A stretch of DNA of 64,000 nt from Beijerinckiaceae bacterium RH AL1 (GCA_901457705.2 LR590083.2:2294597-2358596), one strand, 5' to 3'; positions 1 to 9,263 are shown, numbered from the stretch's first letter. Notes: generated by a model not told the origin, from the sequence alone. Program-made: numbers and translations.

Positions 1-528
1 GAGCTCGCCGTCGTGCCGGCGACGATCCACGTCCCTCTCTCCGCCGTGCCCGGGCTCGTGACGGGCGCGCTCATCGTCGAGACCGTGCGGATCGTCGCGC
101 GCGATATGCGCCAGCGCTTCGGGCTCGCGGCGCCGCGCATCGCCGTCGCGGGCCTCAACCCGCATGCCAGCGAGGGCGGCGATATCGGTCGCGAGGACAT
201 CGACATCGTCGCGCCCGCCCTCGACGTGCTCCGCGCCGAGGGGATCGCGGTGACCGGCCCGCATCCCGCCGACACGCTGTTCCACGCCTCAGCGCGCGCC
301 CGCTACGACGTCGCCGTCACGATGTACCACGACCAGGGACTGATCCCGATCAAGACGCTGGCCTTCGACACTGGCGTCAACGTCACGCTCGGCCTGCCCT
401 TCGTGCGGACCTCGCCCGACCACGGCACGGCGTTCGACATCGCCGGCCGCGGGATTGCCAGCGAAGCGAGCCTCGTCGCCGCGCTGCGGCTCGCGGCACG
501 CCTCGCCGCGGCGGGTCGATCGATATAG
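1..528 (+). CDS. pdxA: 4-hydroxythreonine-4-phosphate dehydrogenase, C-terminal part
   Basis: The 5' end lies outside the window; the visible 175 codons are open from base 1. The product oxidises 4-phosphohydroxy-L-threonine in the DXP-dependent pyridoxal phosphate pathway. Family signatures visible are [10 protein letters not shown], the metal- and substrate-binding stretch around MYHDQGL, and the late [16 protein letters not shown] block. The pdxA-rsmA order is common in proteobacteria, and rsmA follows here after one inserted gene. The stop codon lies inside the palindrome of the next regulatory site. Confidence 0.95.
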   Translation, partial: ELAVVPATIHVPLSAVPGLVTGALIVETVRIVARDMRQRFGLAAPRIAVAGLNPHASEGGDIGREDIDIVAPALDVLRAEGIAVTGPHPADTLFHASARARYDVAVTMYHDQGLIPIKTLAFDTGVNVTLGLPFVRTSPDHGTAFDIAGRGIASEASLVAALRLAARLAAAGRSI

Positions 529-545
529 TTGACAAAGTCAACTAT
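525..545. promoter_or_regulatory. Palindromic operator, probably bound by the downstream MarR-GNAT protein
   Basis: A perfect inverted repeat has 9-bp arms, ATAGTTGAC and GTCAACTAT, around a 3-bp AAA centre. It overlaps the pdxA stop codon and lies 17 bp before the ATG of the MarR-GNAT gene. MarR-family proteins bind palindromes of about this size near their own promoter, so autoregulation is the simplest reading. Binding itself is inferred. Confidence 0.65.
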
Positions 546-562
546 CAGGGCATCCTGGCGCG

Positions 563-1477
563 ATGGTTTCCGCCATCGCCGCCGTGCGCGGCTTCTCCCG
601 CTTCTACACCCAGCTCGTGGGCGCGCTCGATCCGCGCTTTCTCGACAGCGACCTGACGCTCGCCGAGGCGCGGCTGCTGTTCGAGATCGCGCAGACGGAG
701 GCGCCGGTCGCCTCGGATCTGCAGGCTTCGCTGGGCTTCGATGCCGGCTACGTCAGCCGCATCCTGCGCCGCTTCGAGACCGACGGGCTCATCGAGCGCG
801 AGCGCGATGCCAGCGACAGTCGCCGGCGGCCGATCGTCCTCACGGCGAAAGGCCGCGCGGCCTATGCCGCACTCAACGAGCGCCAGCGCGACAAGGTCGC
901 CGAGATGCTGGCGCCGCTGGCGCCGAGCGCACGCAGCGATCTCGTCGCGGCGCTCGGCACGGCGCGCGCGCTTCTCGGCACGCCGACGCCGGCCTTCACG
1001 ATCCGCACCTTCCGCATCGGCGACATCGGCCTCCTCGCCGGCCGCCAGTCGATCCTCTACACCGAGGCCTTCGGCTGGGGCCGCGGGATCGAGACCAACA
1101 TCAGCGAGACGACCGCGGCGTTCCTGCGCGGCTTCATGCCGGGCCGCGAGCAATGCTGGATCGCCGAGGTCGACGGCGTGATGGCCGGCTCGGTGATGCT
1201 CACCGACGAAGGACGCGGCCTGTGTCGTCTGCGCCTGCTCTATGTCGAGCCGTTCGCGCGCGGCCTCGGCGTCGGCAAGGCGCTGGTGCGCACCTGTCTC
1301 GCCTTCGCGCGGGAGGTCGGGTACACTGAGATGATGCTTTGGACCCACACCATCCTGGAGACGGCGCGCCGCATCTATGCCGCGGAAGGCTTCGAGCTGA
1401 CGCAGACCGAGATGCACGAGGAGTTCGGCGTGCCGCTGCAGGGCGAGACGTGGCGGCTGCGGCTCGCACCGGCTTGA
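563..1477 (+). CDS. MarR-type regulator fused to a GNAT acetyltransferase
   Basis: 304 aa. Residues 1-140 form a MarR winged helix-turn-helix (core around [20 protein letters not shown], wing rich in Asp and Arg). Residues 148-300 form a GNAT domain with the acetyl-CoA loop RGLGVGKAL and a final YAAEGFELT strand. Such fusions are known but poorly characterised; substrate and ligand are unknown. The gene sits between pdxA and rsmA, and its TGA stop overlaps the rsmA start. A perfect palindrome lies just upstream. Both domains look complete. Confidence 0.9.
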   Translation: MVSAIAAVRGFSRFYTQLVGALDPRFLDSDLTLAEARLLFEIAQTEAPVASDLQASLGFDAGYVSRILRRFETDGLIERERDASDSRRRPIVLTAKGRAAYAALNERQRDKVAEMLAPLAPSARSDLVAALGTARALLGTPTPAFTIRTFRIGDIGLLAGRQSILYTEAFGWGRGIETNISETTAAFLRGFMPGREQCWIAEVDGVMAGSVMLTDEGRGLCRLRLLYVEPFARGLGVGKALVRTCLAFAREVGYTEMMLWTHTILETARRIYAAEGFELTQTEMHEEFGVPLQGETWRLRLAPA

Positions 1478-2325
1478 GCCCGGGCGACGGCCTGCCGCCG
1501 CTGCGCGAGGTCGTCGCGGCGCACGGCCTCGCGGCGAAGAAAAGCCTCGGCCAGAACTTCATCTTCGATCTCAACCTGACGCAGAAGATCGCGCGCGCCG
1601 CCGGCCCGCTCGACGGCGTGCGCGTCATCGAGGTCGGGCCGGGGCCCGGCGGCCTCACCCGCGCGCTGCTCGCCGAGGGCGCCGACGTCGTCGCGCTCGA
1701 GCGCGACACGCGCTGCCTCGCCGCGTTGGCCGCGGTCGCTGCGGCCTATCCCGGCAAGCTCGAGGTGCGCGAGGCCGACGCGCTCGAGGCCGACTACGCC
1801 GCGCTCGCTGCCCCCGACGCGCCGATGCGGATCTGCGCCAACCTGCCCTACAACATCGCGACGCCGCTCCTCACCGGCTGGCTCGAGAGCGAGCCGTGGC
1901 CGCCGTTCTTCGATCGCCTGACCCTGATGTTCCAGCGCGAGGTGGCCGAGCGCATCGTCGCGACGCCGCGCGAGCGCGGCGCCTACGGCCGGCTCGCCGT
2001 GCTCGCCAACTGGCGGTGCACGACGCGCATTCTGTTCGACGTACCGCGCCAGAGCTTCGTCCCGCCGCCGGCGGTGACGTCGAGCATCGTCGAGCTGGTG
2101 CCGCGCGAAACGCCCCTGCCCTGCTCGGCACGAAGCCTGTCGGCCGTCACGCAGGCCGCCTTCGGCCAGCGGCGAAAGATGCTGCGGCAGTCGCTGCGCC
2201 CGCTCGGCGTCGATCCCGTGCTGCTGCTCGATGCCGCCGGCATCGAGCCGACGCGCCGCGCCGAGGAGGTCGGCTTGGAGGGATTCGTCGCGATGGCGAA
2301 CGCTCTCGCCGACGCCCGCGCCTAG
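1474..2325 (+). CDS. rsmA: 16S rRNA (adenine1518/1519-N6)-dimethyltransferase
   Basis: 283 aa from a TTG start that overlaps the preceding stop (TTGA), which implies translational coupling. RsmA (KsgA) dimethylates two adjacent adenines in helix 45 of 16S rRNA late in 30S assembly. Visible motifs are KKSLGQNF near the N terminus, the SAM-binding [12 protein letters not shown], and the [11 protein letters not shown] catalytic motif IV. The C-terminal helical domain is complete. No ATG in this frame gives a sensible N terminus, so the TTG start is preferred. Confidence 0.93.
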   Translation: MSPGDGLPPLREVVAAHGLAAKKSLGQNFIFDLNLTQKIARAAGPLDGVRVIEVGPGPGGLTRALLAEGADVVALERDTRCLAALAAVAAAYPGKLEVREADALEADYAALAAPDAPMRICANLPYNIATPLLTGWLESEPWPPFFDRLTLMFQREVAERIVATPRERGAYGRLAVLANWRCTTRILFDVPRQSFVPPPAVTSSIVELVPRETPLPCSARSLSAVTQAAFGQRRKMLRQSLRPLGVDPVLLLDAAGIEPTRRAEEVGLEGFVAMANALADARA

Positions 2326-2426
2326 CCCGAGGGGGCTCAAGGTGCGCCCGGCCGACGCACCCGGCTACGCGCCACCCCTCAAAGCTGCTAGGGTCCGCGC
2401 CAAGAACAGACACCAAGAGGTATTGC

Positions 2427-2762
2427 ATGTTCATCGCGATGAACCGCTTCAAGGTCATCAAGGAGGAGGCGCAGGCCTTCGAGGCCATGTGGCTCGGCCG
2501 CGAATCCTTCCTCAACGAGAGCCCCGGCTTCGTCGAGTTCCACATGCTGCGCGGCCCGGAGCGCGAGGACCACATCCTCTATTCCTCGCACACGATCTGG
2601 GCGTCGCGGGAAACGTTCGAGGACTGGACGCGCTCGGAGCAGTTCCGCGCCGCGCACAAGAACGCCGGTGGCAACAAGCGCCTCACGCTCGGCCATCCGG
2701 AGTTCGAAGGCTTCGAGGTGATCCAGACCGTCGAGAACGTGAAGAAGCAGGCGGCCGAGTGA
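2427..2762 (+). CDS. Antibiotic-biosynthesis-monooxygenase fold protein, HmuQ/IsdG-like haem oxygenase
   Basis: 111 aa, a single ABM (dimeric alpha-beta barrel) domain. It begins MFIAMNRFKV and contains PGFVEFHMLRGP, an IWASRETFEDW block and FRAAHKNAG, the spacing seen in rhizobial HmuD/HmuQ and staphylococcal IsdG haem-degrading enzymes. The His in FRAAH matches the usual haem ligand position. An AGAGG element precedes the ATG. No haem-uptake genes are next to it, so the haem role rests on family resemblance only. Confidence 0.75.
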   Translation: MFIAMNRFKVIKEEAQAFEAMWLGRESFLNESPGFVEFHMLRGPEREDHILYSSHTIWASRETFEDWTRSEQFRAAHKNAGGNKRLTLGHPEFEGFEVIQTVENVKKQAAE

Positions 2763-2763
2763 G

Positions 2764-3117
2764 CTAGGCGTCGGGCTTGAGGTAGGACTGGCTTGCGGGC
2801 GGCCCGGTCAATGCGCCGGTCGGCCGCCACGAGACGACCTCCTCGATCTTCGCGGCCATGGCGAAGTCCTTGTCGGTGATGCCCTTCGCCGAATGCGTCG
2901 AGAGCTTCACAGTGACGCTGTCGTAGCTGACGACGAGGTCGGGATGATGCCAGCCGGCCTCGCAGAGATGGCCGACGGTCGTGACCACCATCAGCGTCGC
3001 GCGCCAGCCCGCTGTCTTGTAGGTGCGCTGGATGGCGCTGTCGGCGAAGTGCCAGTGCGGCAGGTCGGCGAGCTTGCGCTCGATCTCGGCCGGCTCGTAG
3101 GTCTTTTCCTTGCTCAT
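2764..3117 (-). CDS. phhB: 4a-hydroxytetrahydrobiopterin dehydratase (pterin-4a-carbinolamine dehydratase)
   Basis: 117 aa, full family length. It recycles the carbinolamine formed by aromatic amino-acid hydroxylases to quinonoid dihydropterin. The active-site pattern with two adjacent histidines (GWHHPDL) and the later VKLSTHSAKGIT stretch are intact. The stop lies just past the stop of the convergent ABM gene, and the start lies 9 bp from the upstream SDR gene on the same strand. No phenylalanine hydroxylase gene is in the window. Confidence 0.92.
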   Translation of the reverse strand: MSKEKTYEPAEIERKLADLPHWHFADSAIQRTYKTAGWRATLMVVTTVGHLCEAGWHHPDLVVSYDSVTVKLSTHSAKGITDKDFAMAAKIEEVVSWRPTGALTGPPASQSYLKPDA

Positions 3118-3126
3118 CCCAGCCCC

Positions 3127-3828
3127 TTACCACGTTTCCTTGAAGGGCCGCGCCTCGACCTCGAAGCTCCAGGCCGAGCGGTCCTGCGCGACGACATGCG
3201 CCGCGATCTCGGCGATCGCGGCGGGCTTGAGGAAGAAGTCGTCGGGCTTGTCCGGCATCATTTTGCGCGTGCGCGGCAGGTCGATGACGCCGTCGACGAT
3301 CAGGATCGCGACGTGGATGCCCAGAGGCCAGAGGCTGCGCGCCATGGATTCGGCGAGCACCCGCTGCGCCGCCTTGGCCGGGGCGAAAGCCGCAGAGCGC
3401 GGGCTGCCGCGTCGCGAGGCAGTGGCGCCCGTGAAGATGATCGCCCCCTCGCCCTTGGCCTTCATCGCCGGCAGCACGGCCTGCGACAGGAGCAGCGAGC
3501 CGAGCGCCGAGACGCGCCAAGTGGCTTCGAAAGCGGCCGGCGTGATGTCGTCGACGCCGCCGAAGGTGCTGCCGCTGGCGTTGTAGAGCAGAACGTCGGC
3601 CTCGCCGAGGTCGCGGCGTACGCTTGCCATGGTCGCATCGACCGACGCGGCGTCGCCGACGTCGCACACATAAGCCTTGGCATCGCCCAGTTCCGTCGCG
3701 AGGCCTTGCGAGAAGCCGGGGTCGCGCGCCAGCAGCGCGATGCTGTAGCCGTCGGCGTGGAAGCGTCGCGCGAGCGCTGCTCCCGTCCCTTCGCCGACGC
3801 CCGCGACGATCGCCACCTTGCGCGCCAT
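3127..3828 (-). CDS. Short-chain dehydrogenase/reductase family protein with Phe in place of the catalytic Tyr
   Basis: 233 aa Rossmann protein. The N-terminal AGVGEGTGAALARRF is a glycine-rich nucleotide-binding variant, and YNASG replaces the usual NNAG. In the YxxxK position the sequence reads FAPAK, so the catalytic tyrosine is absent while the lysine remains. A related subfamily carries the same change, so it may work by another mechanism or act as a binding protein. Substrate unknown. It probably forms an operon with phhB. Confidence 0.8.
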   Translation of the reverse strand: MARKVAIVAGVGEGTGAALARRFHADGYSIALLARDPGFSQGLATELGDAKAYVCDVGDAASVDATMASVRRDLGEADVLLYNASGSTFGGVDDITPAAFEATWRVSALGSLLLSQAVLPAMKAKGEGAIIFTGATASRRGSPRSAAFAPAKAAQRVLAESMARSLWPLGIHVAILIVDGVIDLPRTRKMMPDKPDDFFLKPAAIAEIAAHVVAQDRSAWSFEVEARPFKETW

Positions 3829-3935
3829 GCTGCCTACCCCTCCGTGCTGCCATGATAACGGCGGCGAAGCGGGGCGAGTTCATGGCGCTCATCCCCGCCT
3901 GCGGGACACCAGTCGAGCAGACGGAGGAAGGGGCG

Positions 3936-4172
3936 TTACTTGCCGCCCAGGCCTGCTTCGGCGCGCAGCGCGTCGATGCGCTTCGACGCCTCGGCCTTGG
4001 TCAGCCCGTCCTCGTAGGGCGTGTCGGTCTTCTCGCTCAGCGTCTTCAGGTAGGACGCCTGCGCGCCGGTCATCGGCTCTTCGCCGGTGGTCCAGTCGTC
4101 GGGATCCTTGACCGTGTTGGAGTTCGGCGCCGGGTCGGTCTTCGGGTTGGCGGTCTCGTTGTCGTCGCTCAT
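3936..4172 (-). CDS. DUF3072 domain protein
   Basis: 78 aa, acidic and hydrophilic. The diagnostic core is KDPDDWTTGEEPMTGAQ followed by ASYLKTLSEK and LTKAEASKRIDAL. Family function is unknown. The ATG at 4172 is chosen because an AGGAG box precedes it by five bases; a GTG two codons earlier would have no spacing. It stands alone on this strand. Confidence 0.85.
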   Translation of the reverse strand: MSDDNETANPKTDPAPNSNTVKDPDDWTTGEEPMTGAQASYLKTLSEKTDTPYEDGLTKAEASKRIDALRAEAGLGGK

Positions 4173-4320
4173 GGGCACTCCTGTGTCGGTTCTCCTAATG
4201 TTCCAGGTGCCCTATGGTTTCGTGCCGCGTGCGGCCGTGCGGGCTGGCCTTGGTCGACCCGAGCCGCTAGGCCAAGCACACGACGATTCCCCTCCGTTGC
4301 GCGCCGCGCATTCCGTGTGA

Positions 4321-5007
4321 ATGGCCAAGCTTTATCACCATCCCCTCGATCCCCAGTCGCGCTTCATCCGCCTGATCCTCGCCGAGCACGGCGTCGAGCC
4401 CGAGCTCGAGGAGGAGCGCGTCTTCGAGCGGCGTCTCGAGTTCCTGAAGCTCAATCCGGCGGGCACGGTGCCTGTCATGGTCGAGGAGACGGGCGCCGTA
4501 GTGCCCGGCGCCGGGCCGATCGCCGAATATCTCGAGGAGACGCGCGGGGCGGCCGGCAAGCGGCTGATGCCGGAGGATCCCGCCGACCGTGTCGAGGTGC
4601 GCCGGCTCGTCGAGTGGTTCAACGTGAAGTGCACCAACGAGGTCACCCATTGGCTGGTGACCGAGAAGGTCTACAAGCGCTTCATGTCGGCGGCCCAGGG
4701 CGGCGGCGCTCCGGAGATGGAGCTGGTGCGCGCCGCACGCGCCAACATCCGCCACCACCTGCGCTACATCGGCTATCTCGCCAGCCACCGGAATTTTCTC
4801 GCCGGCGACACGCTCACCTATGCGGATCTCGCCGCGGCGGCGCATATCTCCTGCGTCGACTTTCTGGGCGATGTGCCGTGGACCGAGGACGAAATGGCGA
4901 AGAGCTGGTACGCGCGGATCAAATCGCGCCCGGCGTTCCGCGGCCTGCTCGCCGATCGCGTCCCGGGCATCACCCCTGCCGAGAGCTACGCCAACCTGGA
5001 CTTCTGA
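4321..5007 (+). CDS. fzlA: FzlA-like glutathione S-transferase fold protein (FtsZ-associated)
   Basis: 228 aa. An N-terminal thioredoxin-like half (starting [13 protein letters not shown], with LNPAGTVPV) is followed by an all-helical C-terminal half. In Alphaproteobacteria this GST subgroup includes FzlA, which binds FtsZ filaments and supports constriction and septal wall synthesis. The HHP-D-SR start and a neighbouring queG gene fit FzlA. The assignment is by family pattern; a plain GST is the alternative. No clear ribosome-binding site is seen before the ATG. Confidence 0.75.
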   Translation: MAKLYHHPLDPQSRFIRLILAEHGVEPELEEERVFERRLEFLKLNPAGTVPVMVEETGAVVPGAGPIAEYLEETRGAAGKRLMPEDPADRVEVRRLVEWFNVKCTNEVTHWLVTEKVYKRFMSAAQGGGAPEMELVRAARANIRHHLRYIGYLASHRNFLAGDTLTYADLAAAAHISCVDFLGDVPWTEDEMAKSWYARIKSRPAFRGLLADRVPGITPAESYANLDF

Positions 5008-5044
5008 GGTCGGCCGTCCCTCCTCCCGCTTCGGTGGGAAGCGC

Positions 5045-6091
5045 ATGAAAACGAAGCTCGCCGCCCGTGCCCGCGACCTCGGCTTCGACCTCTGCCGTGT
5101 CGCCGCCCCCGATGCCATCCCGCTCGCTCCCGAACGCCTGCGCGCGTTCATCGAGGCGGGCCGCGCCGGCGACATGGCGTGGCTGGCCGAGACCGAGCCG
5201 CGCCGCGCCGATCCTCGCGTGCTGTGGCCGGACGTCCGCGCCATCGTCATGCTGGGCCTGAACTATGGACCGGAGCGCGACCCGCTCGAGACCCTCGCCG
5301 ACCGCAGCGCCGCCAACGTCTCGGTCTACGCCCGCGGACGCGACTACCACGAGGTCATCAAGGGCAAGCTGAAGCAGCTCGCCGGCTGGCTCGTCGCCGA
5401 GGCGCGGCGCGCCGGTGAGGCGGATGCCGACGTCAAGGTCTTCGTCGACACCGCGCCCGTCATGGAGAAGCCGCTGGCCGAGGCGGCGGGCCTGGGGTGG
5501 CAGGGCAAGCACACAAATCTCGTGTCGCGCGAGCTCGGCTCGTGGCTGTTTCTCGGCTCGATCTTCACGACGCTGCCGCTCGCGCCGGATGCGCCCGAAG
5601 GCGACCATTGCGGCTCCTGCCGCGCCTGTCTCGATGCCTGCCCGACCGACGCCTTCCCGGCGCCCTACCAGCTCGATGCCACGCGCTGCATCTCGTACCT
5701 GACGATCGAGCACCAGGGCGCGATCCCGCACGAGTTCCGCAAGGCGATCGGCAACCGCATCTTCGGCTGCGACGACTGCCTCGCCGTCTGCCCGTGGAAC
5801 AAGTGGGCGCAGGCGGGGCGCGACATGAAGCTCGCAGCCAAGCCGGAGCTGGAGGCGCCGCGTATCGCCGACTGGCTGGCGCTCGACGATGCCGGCTTCC
5901 GCGCGACCTTTGCCAACACGCCGGTGCGCCGTCTCGGCTATGCTCGCTTCAAGCGCAACCTGCTGATCGCCGCCGGCAATTCCGGCGATGCGGCGTTGGC
6001 GGCGCTGGTGCGGGCGCATGTCGGTGCGCCATCCCCGCTCGTCGACGAGGCGGCGCGATGGGCGATGGGCGAGCTGGCCGCTTCGGTGTGA
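5045..6091 (+). CDS. queG: Epoxyqueuosine reductase
   Basis: 348 aa. It performs the last step of queuosine biosynthesis, cobalamin-dependent reduction of epoxyqueuosine in tRNA. Two [4Fe-4S] motifs are clear: [12 protein letters not shown] and [13 protein letters not shown]. The N-terminal DUF1730 part includes [15 protein letters not shown]. The C terminus carries a short HEAT-like region ([15 protein letters not shown]). It follows fzlA by 37 bases and is probably co-transcribed. Confidence 0.95.
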   Translation: MKTKLAARARDLGFDLCRVAAPDAIPLAPERLRAFIEAGRAGDMAWLAETEPRRADPRVLWPDVRAIVMLGLNYGPERDPLETLADRSAANVSVYARGRDYHEVIKGKLKQLAGWLVAEARRAGEADADVKVFVDTAPVMEKPLAEAAGLGWQGKHTNLVSRELGSWLFLGSIFTTLPLAPDAPEGDHCGSCRACLDACPTDAFPAPYQLDATRCISYLTIEHQGAIPHEFRKAIGNRIFGCDDCLAVCPWNKWAQAGRDMKLAAKPELEAPRIADWLALDDAGFRATFANTPVRRLGYARFKRNLLIAAGNSGDAALAALVRAHVGAPSPLVDEAARWAMGELAASV

Positions 6092-6101
6092 TGCGGTGGT
6101 T

Positions 6102-7034
6102 TCAGGCCAAACGAAGTGACGGCGCCGCGTCTTCGTCGCAGCCGGCGATGCGGCAGGCCGCCCGCCCCGCGGCCTTGGCGGCATAGAGCGCGGCATCCGC
6201 GTCGGCGAACAGCCCATCGCGTGTCTGCGCGCCGTCCACCAGTGCGACGCCGACCGACGCGCTGATCGCCACCTGCTGCGCCTTCACGGGCACCGGTCGC
6301 TTCAGGCGGCGGACGGCACGGGCGCCGAGCGCCGCGATGCGATCGCGATCCCGCGGCCGGCTAAGCAGCACCGCGAACTCGTCGCCGCCGATGCGCGCGA
6401 TCGCCAACGCATCGGCGAAGAGCCGCGAGAGGCGTTGCGCGGTCTCGACAAGCACGGCGTCGCCGACGGCGTGCCCGAAGCGATCGTTGATCGACTTGAA
6501 GTGGTCGACATCGACGATGAGCAGCGCGGCGAGACCCTCGCTGTCGGCGAGCGCGCCGCGCAGCCGATGCTCGAACGCGTCGCGGTTGGCGAGGCCGGTC
6601 AGCGCATCGCGCTCGGCGCGCAGGCGAAGCCGATCCCAGGCCTGCTTCTCGCGCGTGATGTCTTGCTTGGTGCCGAAGAGCCGGATCGGCCGCCCGTCCG
6701 CGAGGGCGACCGCGGTCTGGAGGCGCATCCAGCGCCGCTCGCCGCTCGTCGTCTTGATTTGCGCGTCGAGCGAGAAGCCGGTGCCGCTCCGCACAGCCTC
6801 GGCGCGCAGCAGCTCGAGGCTTGCGCGCGACGTCTCCTCATAGAGATCGACGATGCGGCGGCGCTCGACGTGCGAGCCGCGGGCGACGTCGAAGAGATCG
6901 TAGGCGCCCGGCGTCCAGGTGATGCGGTCGGTTGCGATCTCGCATTCGAAGCCGCCGAACTTCAGCAGCGTTTCTGCCCCGGCATAGAGGCGCGACAGGC
7001 TCGTCCAATCCTGCGCCGGATCAATCACCGTCAT
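6102..7034 (-). CDS. PAS-GGDEF diguanylate cyclase
   Basis: 310 aa, cytosolic, no membrane segment. Residues 20-130 form a PAS/PAC sensor (ending RLFGTKQDITREK). Residues 135-300 form a GGDEF domain with RDALTGLANRDAF, the VDVDHFKSIND metal-binding segment and an intact GGDEF motif in ARIGGDEFAVLL. The expected RxxD inhibitory site just before the motif is not seen. It probably makes cyclic di-GMP from two GTP; the signal sensed is unknown. Confidence 0.9.
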   Translation of the reverse strand: MTVIDPAQDWTSLSRLYAGAETLLKFGGFECEIATDRITWTPGAYDLFDVARGSHVERRRIVDLYEETSRASLELLRAEAVRSGTGFSLDAQIKTTSGERRWMRLQTAVALADGRPIRLFGTKQDITREKQAWDRLRLRAERDALTGLANRDAFEHRLRGALADSEGLAALLIVDVDHFKSINDRFGHAVGDAVLVETAQRLSRLFADALAIARIGGDEFAVLLSRPRDRDRIAALGARAVRRLKRPVPVKAQQVAISASVGVALVDGAQTRDGLFADADAALYAAKAAGRAACRIAGCDEDAAPSLRLA

Positions 7035-7173
7035 TCAGTCGTTCCGCCGGGCCTCAGGCTCGGGCCACGCGACAATTTTCTTAAAAGCAAAGCTCTGAAT
7101 GAAACCTTGCGTTCGGAGTGACGTGCCGCAGCGTAAGTGAGCTTGTTCAGGCCCCTCCGAGGCGGTGCGAAGA

Positions 7174-7207
7174 AACAAAAATGCCGAGCGCTGCGGACGC
7201 TCGGCAT
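7174..7207 (-). terminator. Rho-independent terminator of rplS
   Basis: Perfect 10-bp arms (ATGCCGAGCG and CGCTCGGCAT, 7181-7207) surround a 7-base loop. On the minus strand the stem is followed by TTTTTGTTT. It lies about 30 bases past the rplS stop and can also shield the upstream end of the PAS-GGDEF gene. Confidence 0.9.
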
Positions 7208-7238
7208 CATGTTGTTCGGTGCGCGGCGGCCGCGAAGC

Positions 7239-7751
7239 TTACTCCGCCGCTTGCTCCTTGGCGCGCTTCTGGGCCTTCTTGTCGACCTTGGGCGCTTTCT
7301 CGGCCCTGTTGGCCTTCGCCTCGGCCTTGGTGGCCTTGGCGGCGGCCTTGGTCTCTTTCTTGGTGGCCTCGCGCGCGGCCTTGGCGGCCGGCGACTCGGC
7401 GCGCTCGGCGATGCGGGCCGACTTGCCGCGGCGATCGCGCAGGTAATAGAGCTTGGCCCGCCGCACGCGACCACGCCGCGTGACCTTGATCGAGTCGATG
7501 TTGGGCGAGAAGATCGGGAAGACGCGCTCGACGCCCTCGCCGTAGGAGATTTTGCGGACGGTGAAGCTCTCGTTGAGGCCGCCGCCGGTGCGGGCGATGC
7601 ACACGCCCTCGTAGGCCTGGACGCGGGTGCGCTCGCCTTCCTTCACCTTGACGTTGACGATCAGCGTGTCGCCGGGCTGGAAGTCGGGCGTGGCGCGCGC
7701 GGCGCCGAGCTTCTCAGCCTGCTCGGCTTCGAGCTGCTGGATGATGTTCAT
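7239..7751 (-). CDS. rplS: 50S ribosomal protein L19 with Lys/Ala-rich tail
   Basis: 170 aa against about 115-125 for a core L19. Residues 1-118 are a normal L19 ([45 protein letters not shown]). The remaining 50 residues are a low-complexity Lys/Ala/Glu tail, a lineage-specific extension. The ATG at 7751 is preferred to a TTG two codons upstream. trmD, the common partner, is absent, so this copy has its own promoter and terminator. Confidence 0.96.
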   Translation of the reverse strand: MNIIQQLEAEQAEKLGAARATPDFQPGDTLIVNVKVKEGERTRVQAYEGVCIARTGGGLNESFTVRKISYGEGVERVFPIFSPNIDSIKVTRRGRVRRAKLYYLRDRRGKSARIAERAESPAAKAAREATKKETKAAAKATKAEAKANRAEKAPKVDKKAQKRAKEQAAE

Positions 7752-7822
7752 GTTCAATTCCTGGCCGTTCCGCCCCTCGAGGAGGCGAGCGTTTCGGGAC
7801 GCTGTTTTGAGTTGAGGTGGCG

Positions 7823-7851
7823 CCTATACAGGAGCTTGGCCGGCGTGTCGA
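7823..7851 (-). promoter_or_regulatory. Candidate sigma-70 promoter of rplS
   Basis: On the minus strand TCGACA (7851-7846) and TATAGG (7828-7823) are separated by exactly 17 bases, upstream of the isolated rplS gene. The match to TTGACA/TATAAT is partial but spacing and position are right. It is inferred from sequence only. Confidence 0.4.
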
Positions 7852-7959
7852 GCGGATGCGACGGCTGGACCCGACCGCGGAACCGCGTAATTGTGCCGTC
7901 ATACGCCGCGGCAATGGTCGCGGCCCATTGATTTGAGAATCTTTCTTCGGAGGAGGCGC

Positions 7960-8523
7960 ATGTCCGTCCTCGTTGCTATGGCCACCCTGATCGGCGGCAT
8001 TTTCTACCTGGTTTGGCGCGCCCATCACGCCGTGCGGACCATCGATGCCGCCAAGGAGATCGACCGGCGCACGGGCCTGGGGCGCCACGCGCGCAACGCC
8101 TCCCGCACCGTCTTCGGGACCCGGCTCACCCGCGTGCAGGACCCGCGCCTGGCGGCGGTCATCCTGATGCTCCAGCTCGTGCGCACCGGCGCGCCCGTCA
8201 CGGCGGCGGAGAAGACCAAGATCATGGAGCTGATGGAAGACCCGCTGCAGATCGCCAACATCGAGACGATCTTCGTGCGCGCCTGGAGCTACACCGAGGC
8301 GCATCGCGTGTTCTCGCCCGTCGCCGACGAGCTGGTGCCGATGCTGCGCGATAGGCTCACGGTCGACGAGCGGCTGCAGCTGATCGACATGCTGCGCACC
8401 GTCGCCAATGCCTACGGCGAGGCAAGCGAGCTGCAGACCGAGGCGATCAACCGGCTGAAACGCCGGCTGACCATGCCCGATCCCTCGTTCGTCTCGCCGA
8501 TCGAGAGGCCGTTCGGCGACTAG
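7960..8523 (+). CDS. TerB-like helical protein with an N-terminal membrane anchor
   Basis: 187 aa. Residues 1-18 are hydrophobic (VLVAMATLIGGIFYLVW) and probably anchor the protein. The rest is alpha-helical and resembles TerB-fold proteins, for example DPRLAAVILMLQLVRTGAPVT and DELVPMLRDRLTVDERLQL. Function unknown. A strong GGAGGAGG box decides the ATG. The stop codon overlaps that of the convergent yfdX-like gene. Confidence 0.65.
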   Translation: MSVLVAMATLIGGIFYLVWRAHHAVRTIDAAKEIDRRTGLGRHARNASRTVFGTRLTRVQDPRLAAVILMLQLVRTGAPVTAAEKTKIMELMEDPLQIANIETIFVRAWSYTEAHRVFSPVADELVPMLRDRLTVDERLQLIDMLRTVANAYGEASELQTEAINRLKRRLTMPDPSFVSPIERPFGD

Positions 8524-9263
8524 TGCGTCGCCGCTTTAGCGCCGGCGTCCTTGGCGTCGGTGGCGTTGGCCTGCTGCGGCGCCATCTTGCCCGGCACGCC
8601 GGTCGCGGCGACGACATCGTAGCGCGTCGAATCCTGCACCTGGCGCAGCATCTGGCTGCCCTCGTAGTACTTGCCGCCGTCGATGAGCTGCGCCGCCTTG
8701 TGGACGTCCGAGAGCGTCTGGTCGAGCGGCACGACGGCCATGACGTAGGTCACGCCGACGTCGGCAAGCTTCAGCTTTTCTTGCGCGCCGGCCCTGTCGC
8801 CCTTGGCGAGGCTCTTGTTGGCATCGGCCACGGCGGCGGCCTTCGCCGGGTTCGCCGTGAAATCCTCGTCGACCGACATGTCGGCGTCGATCGGCAACCA
8901 GCGCTTCGGCGTCGTCGCGTCGGCAGTCTTCTGCGGCTCCGAGTTGGCGGCGGCGCCCGGCATCTTGAGATCGGCTTCGGCCTTCAGGAAGACGCTGTCG
9001 TCGGTCTTGGCCTTGTCGAAAGCTGTGTCCGCCGCGTCGACGAGCTTCTTCGCGTCGGCGACGCGCCCGTCGTAGATCGCAAGCCGGGTCATGGAGAGAT
9101 CGTTGTAGGCCCGCGCGGCATCCGCCGACAGCTTCGTCACGTCCTTGTCGACGGCCGTCTGGGACGCGCCGGGCTTCATCGCCTGGTCTGCCGCAAAGGC
9201 GGCGCCGGCGGTGAGGAACGTCGTCGCCATGAAGGCGGCGATGAGAGTCTTCTTCTCGAGCAT
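8520..9263 (-). CDS. YfdX family secreted protein
   Basis: 247 aa. A Sec signal peptide occupies residues 1-25 (MLEKKTLIAAFMATTFLTAG, then cleavage after AFA). The mature part is helical and Ala/Asp/Lys-rich, with the YfdX pattern DLSMTRLAIYDGRVADAKKLVD and a repeat-like second half (VPLDQTLSDVHKAAQLIDGGKYYEG). Family members are periplasmic and linked to acid stress or antibiotic tolerance; the molecular role is not settled. An AGGAGA box sits before the ATG. Confidence 0.82.
   Translation of the reverse strand: MLEKKTLIAAFMATTFLTAGAAFAADQAMKPGASQTAVDKDVTKLSADAARAYNDLSMTRLAIYDGRVADAKKLVDAADTAFDKAKTDDSVFLKAEADLKMPGAAANSEPQKTADATTPKRWLPIDADMSVDEDFTANPAKAAAVADANKSLAKGDRAGAQEKLKLADVGVTYVMAVVPLDQTLSDVHKAAQLIDGGKYYEGSQMLRQVQDSTRYDVVAATGVPGKMAPQQANATDAKDAGAKAATH

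Noticed and set aside
545-1417. Long antisense reading frame opposite the MarR-GNAT gene
   Set aside because: It is a mirror of the GC-rich coding frame, with Arg/Ala/Asp-rich composition and no recognisable domain.
4200-4204. GTTCC upstream of the DUF3072 gene as an EcfG -35 box
   Set aside because: No AACG at 16 or 17 bases, so no promoter match.
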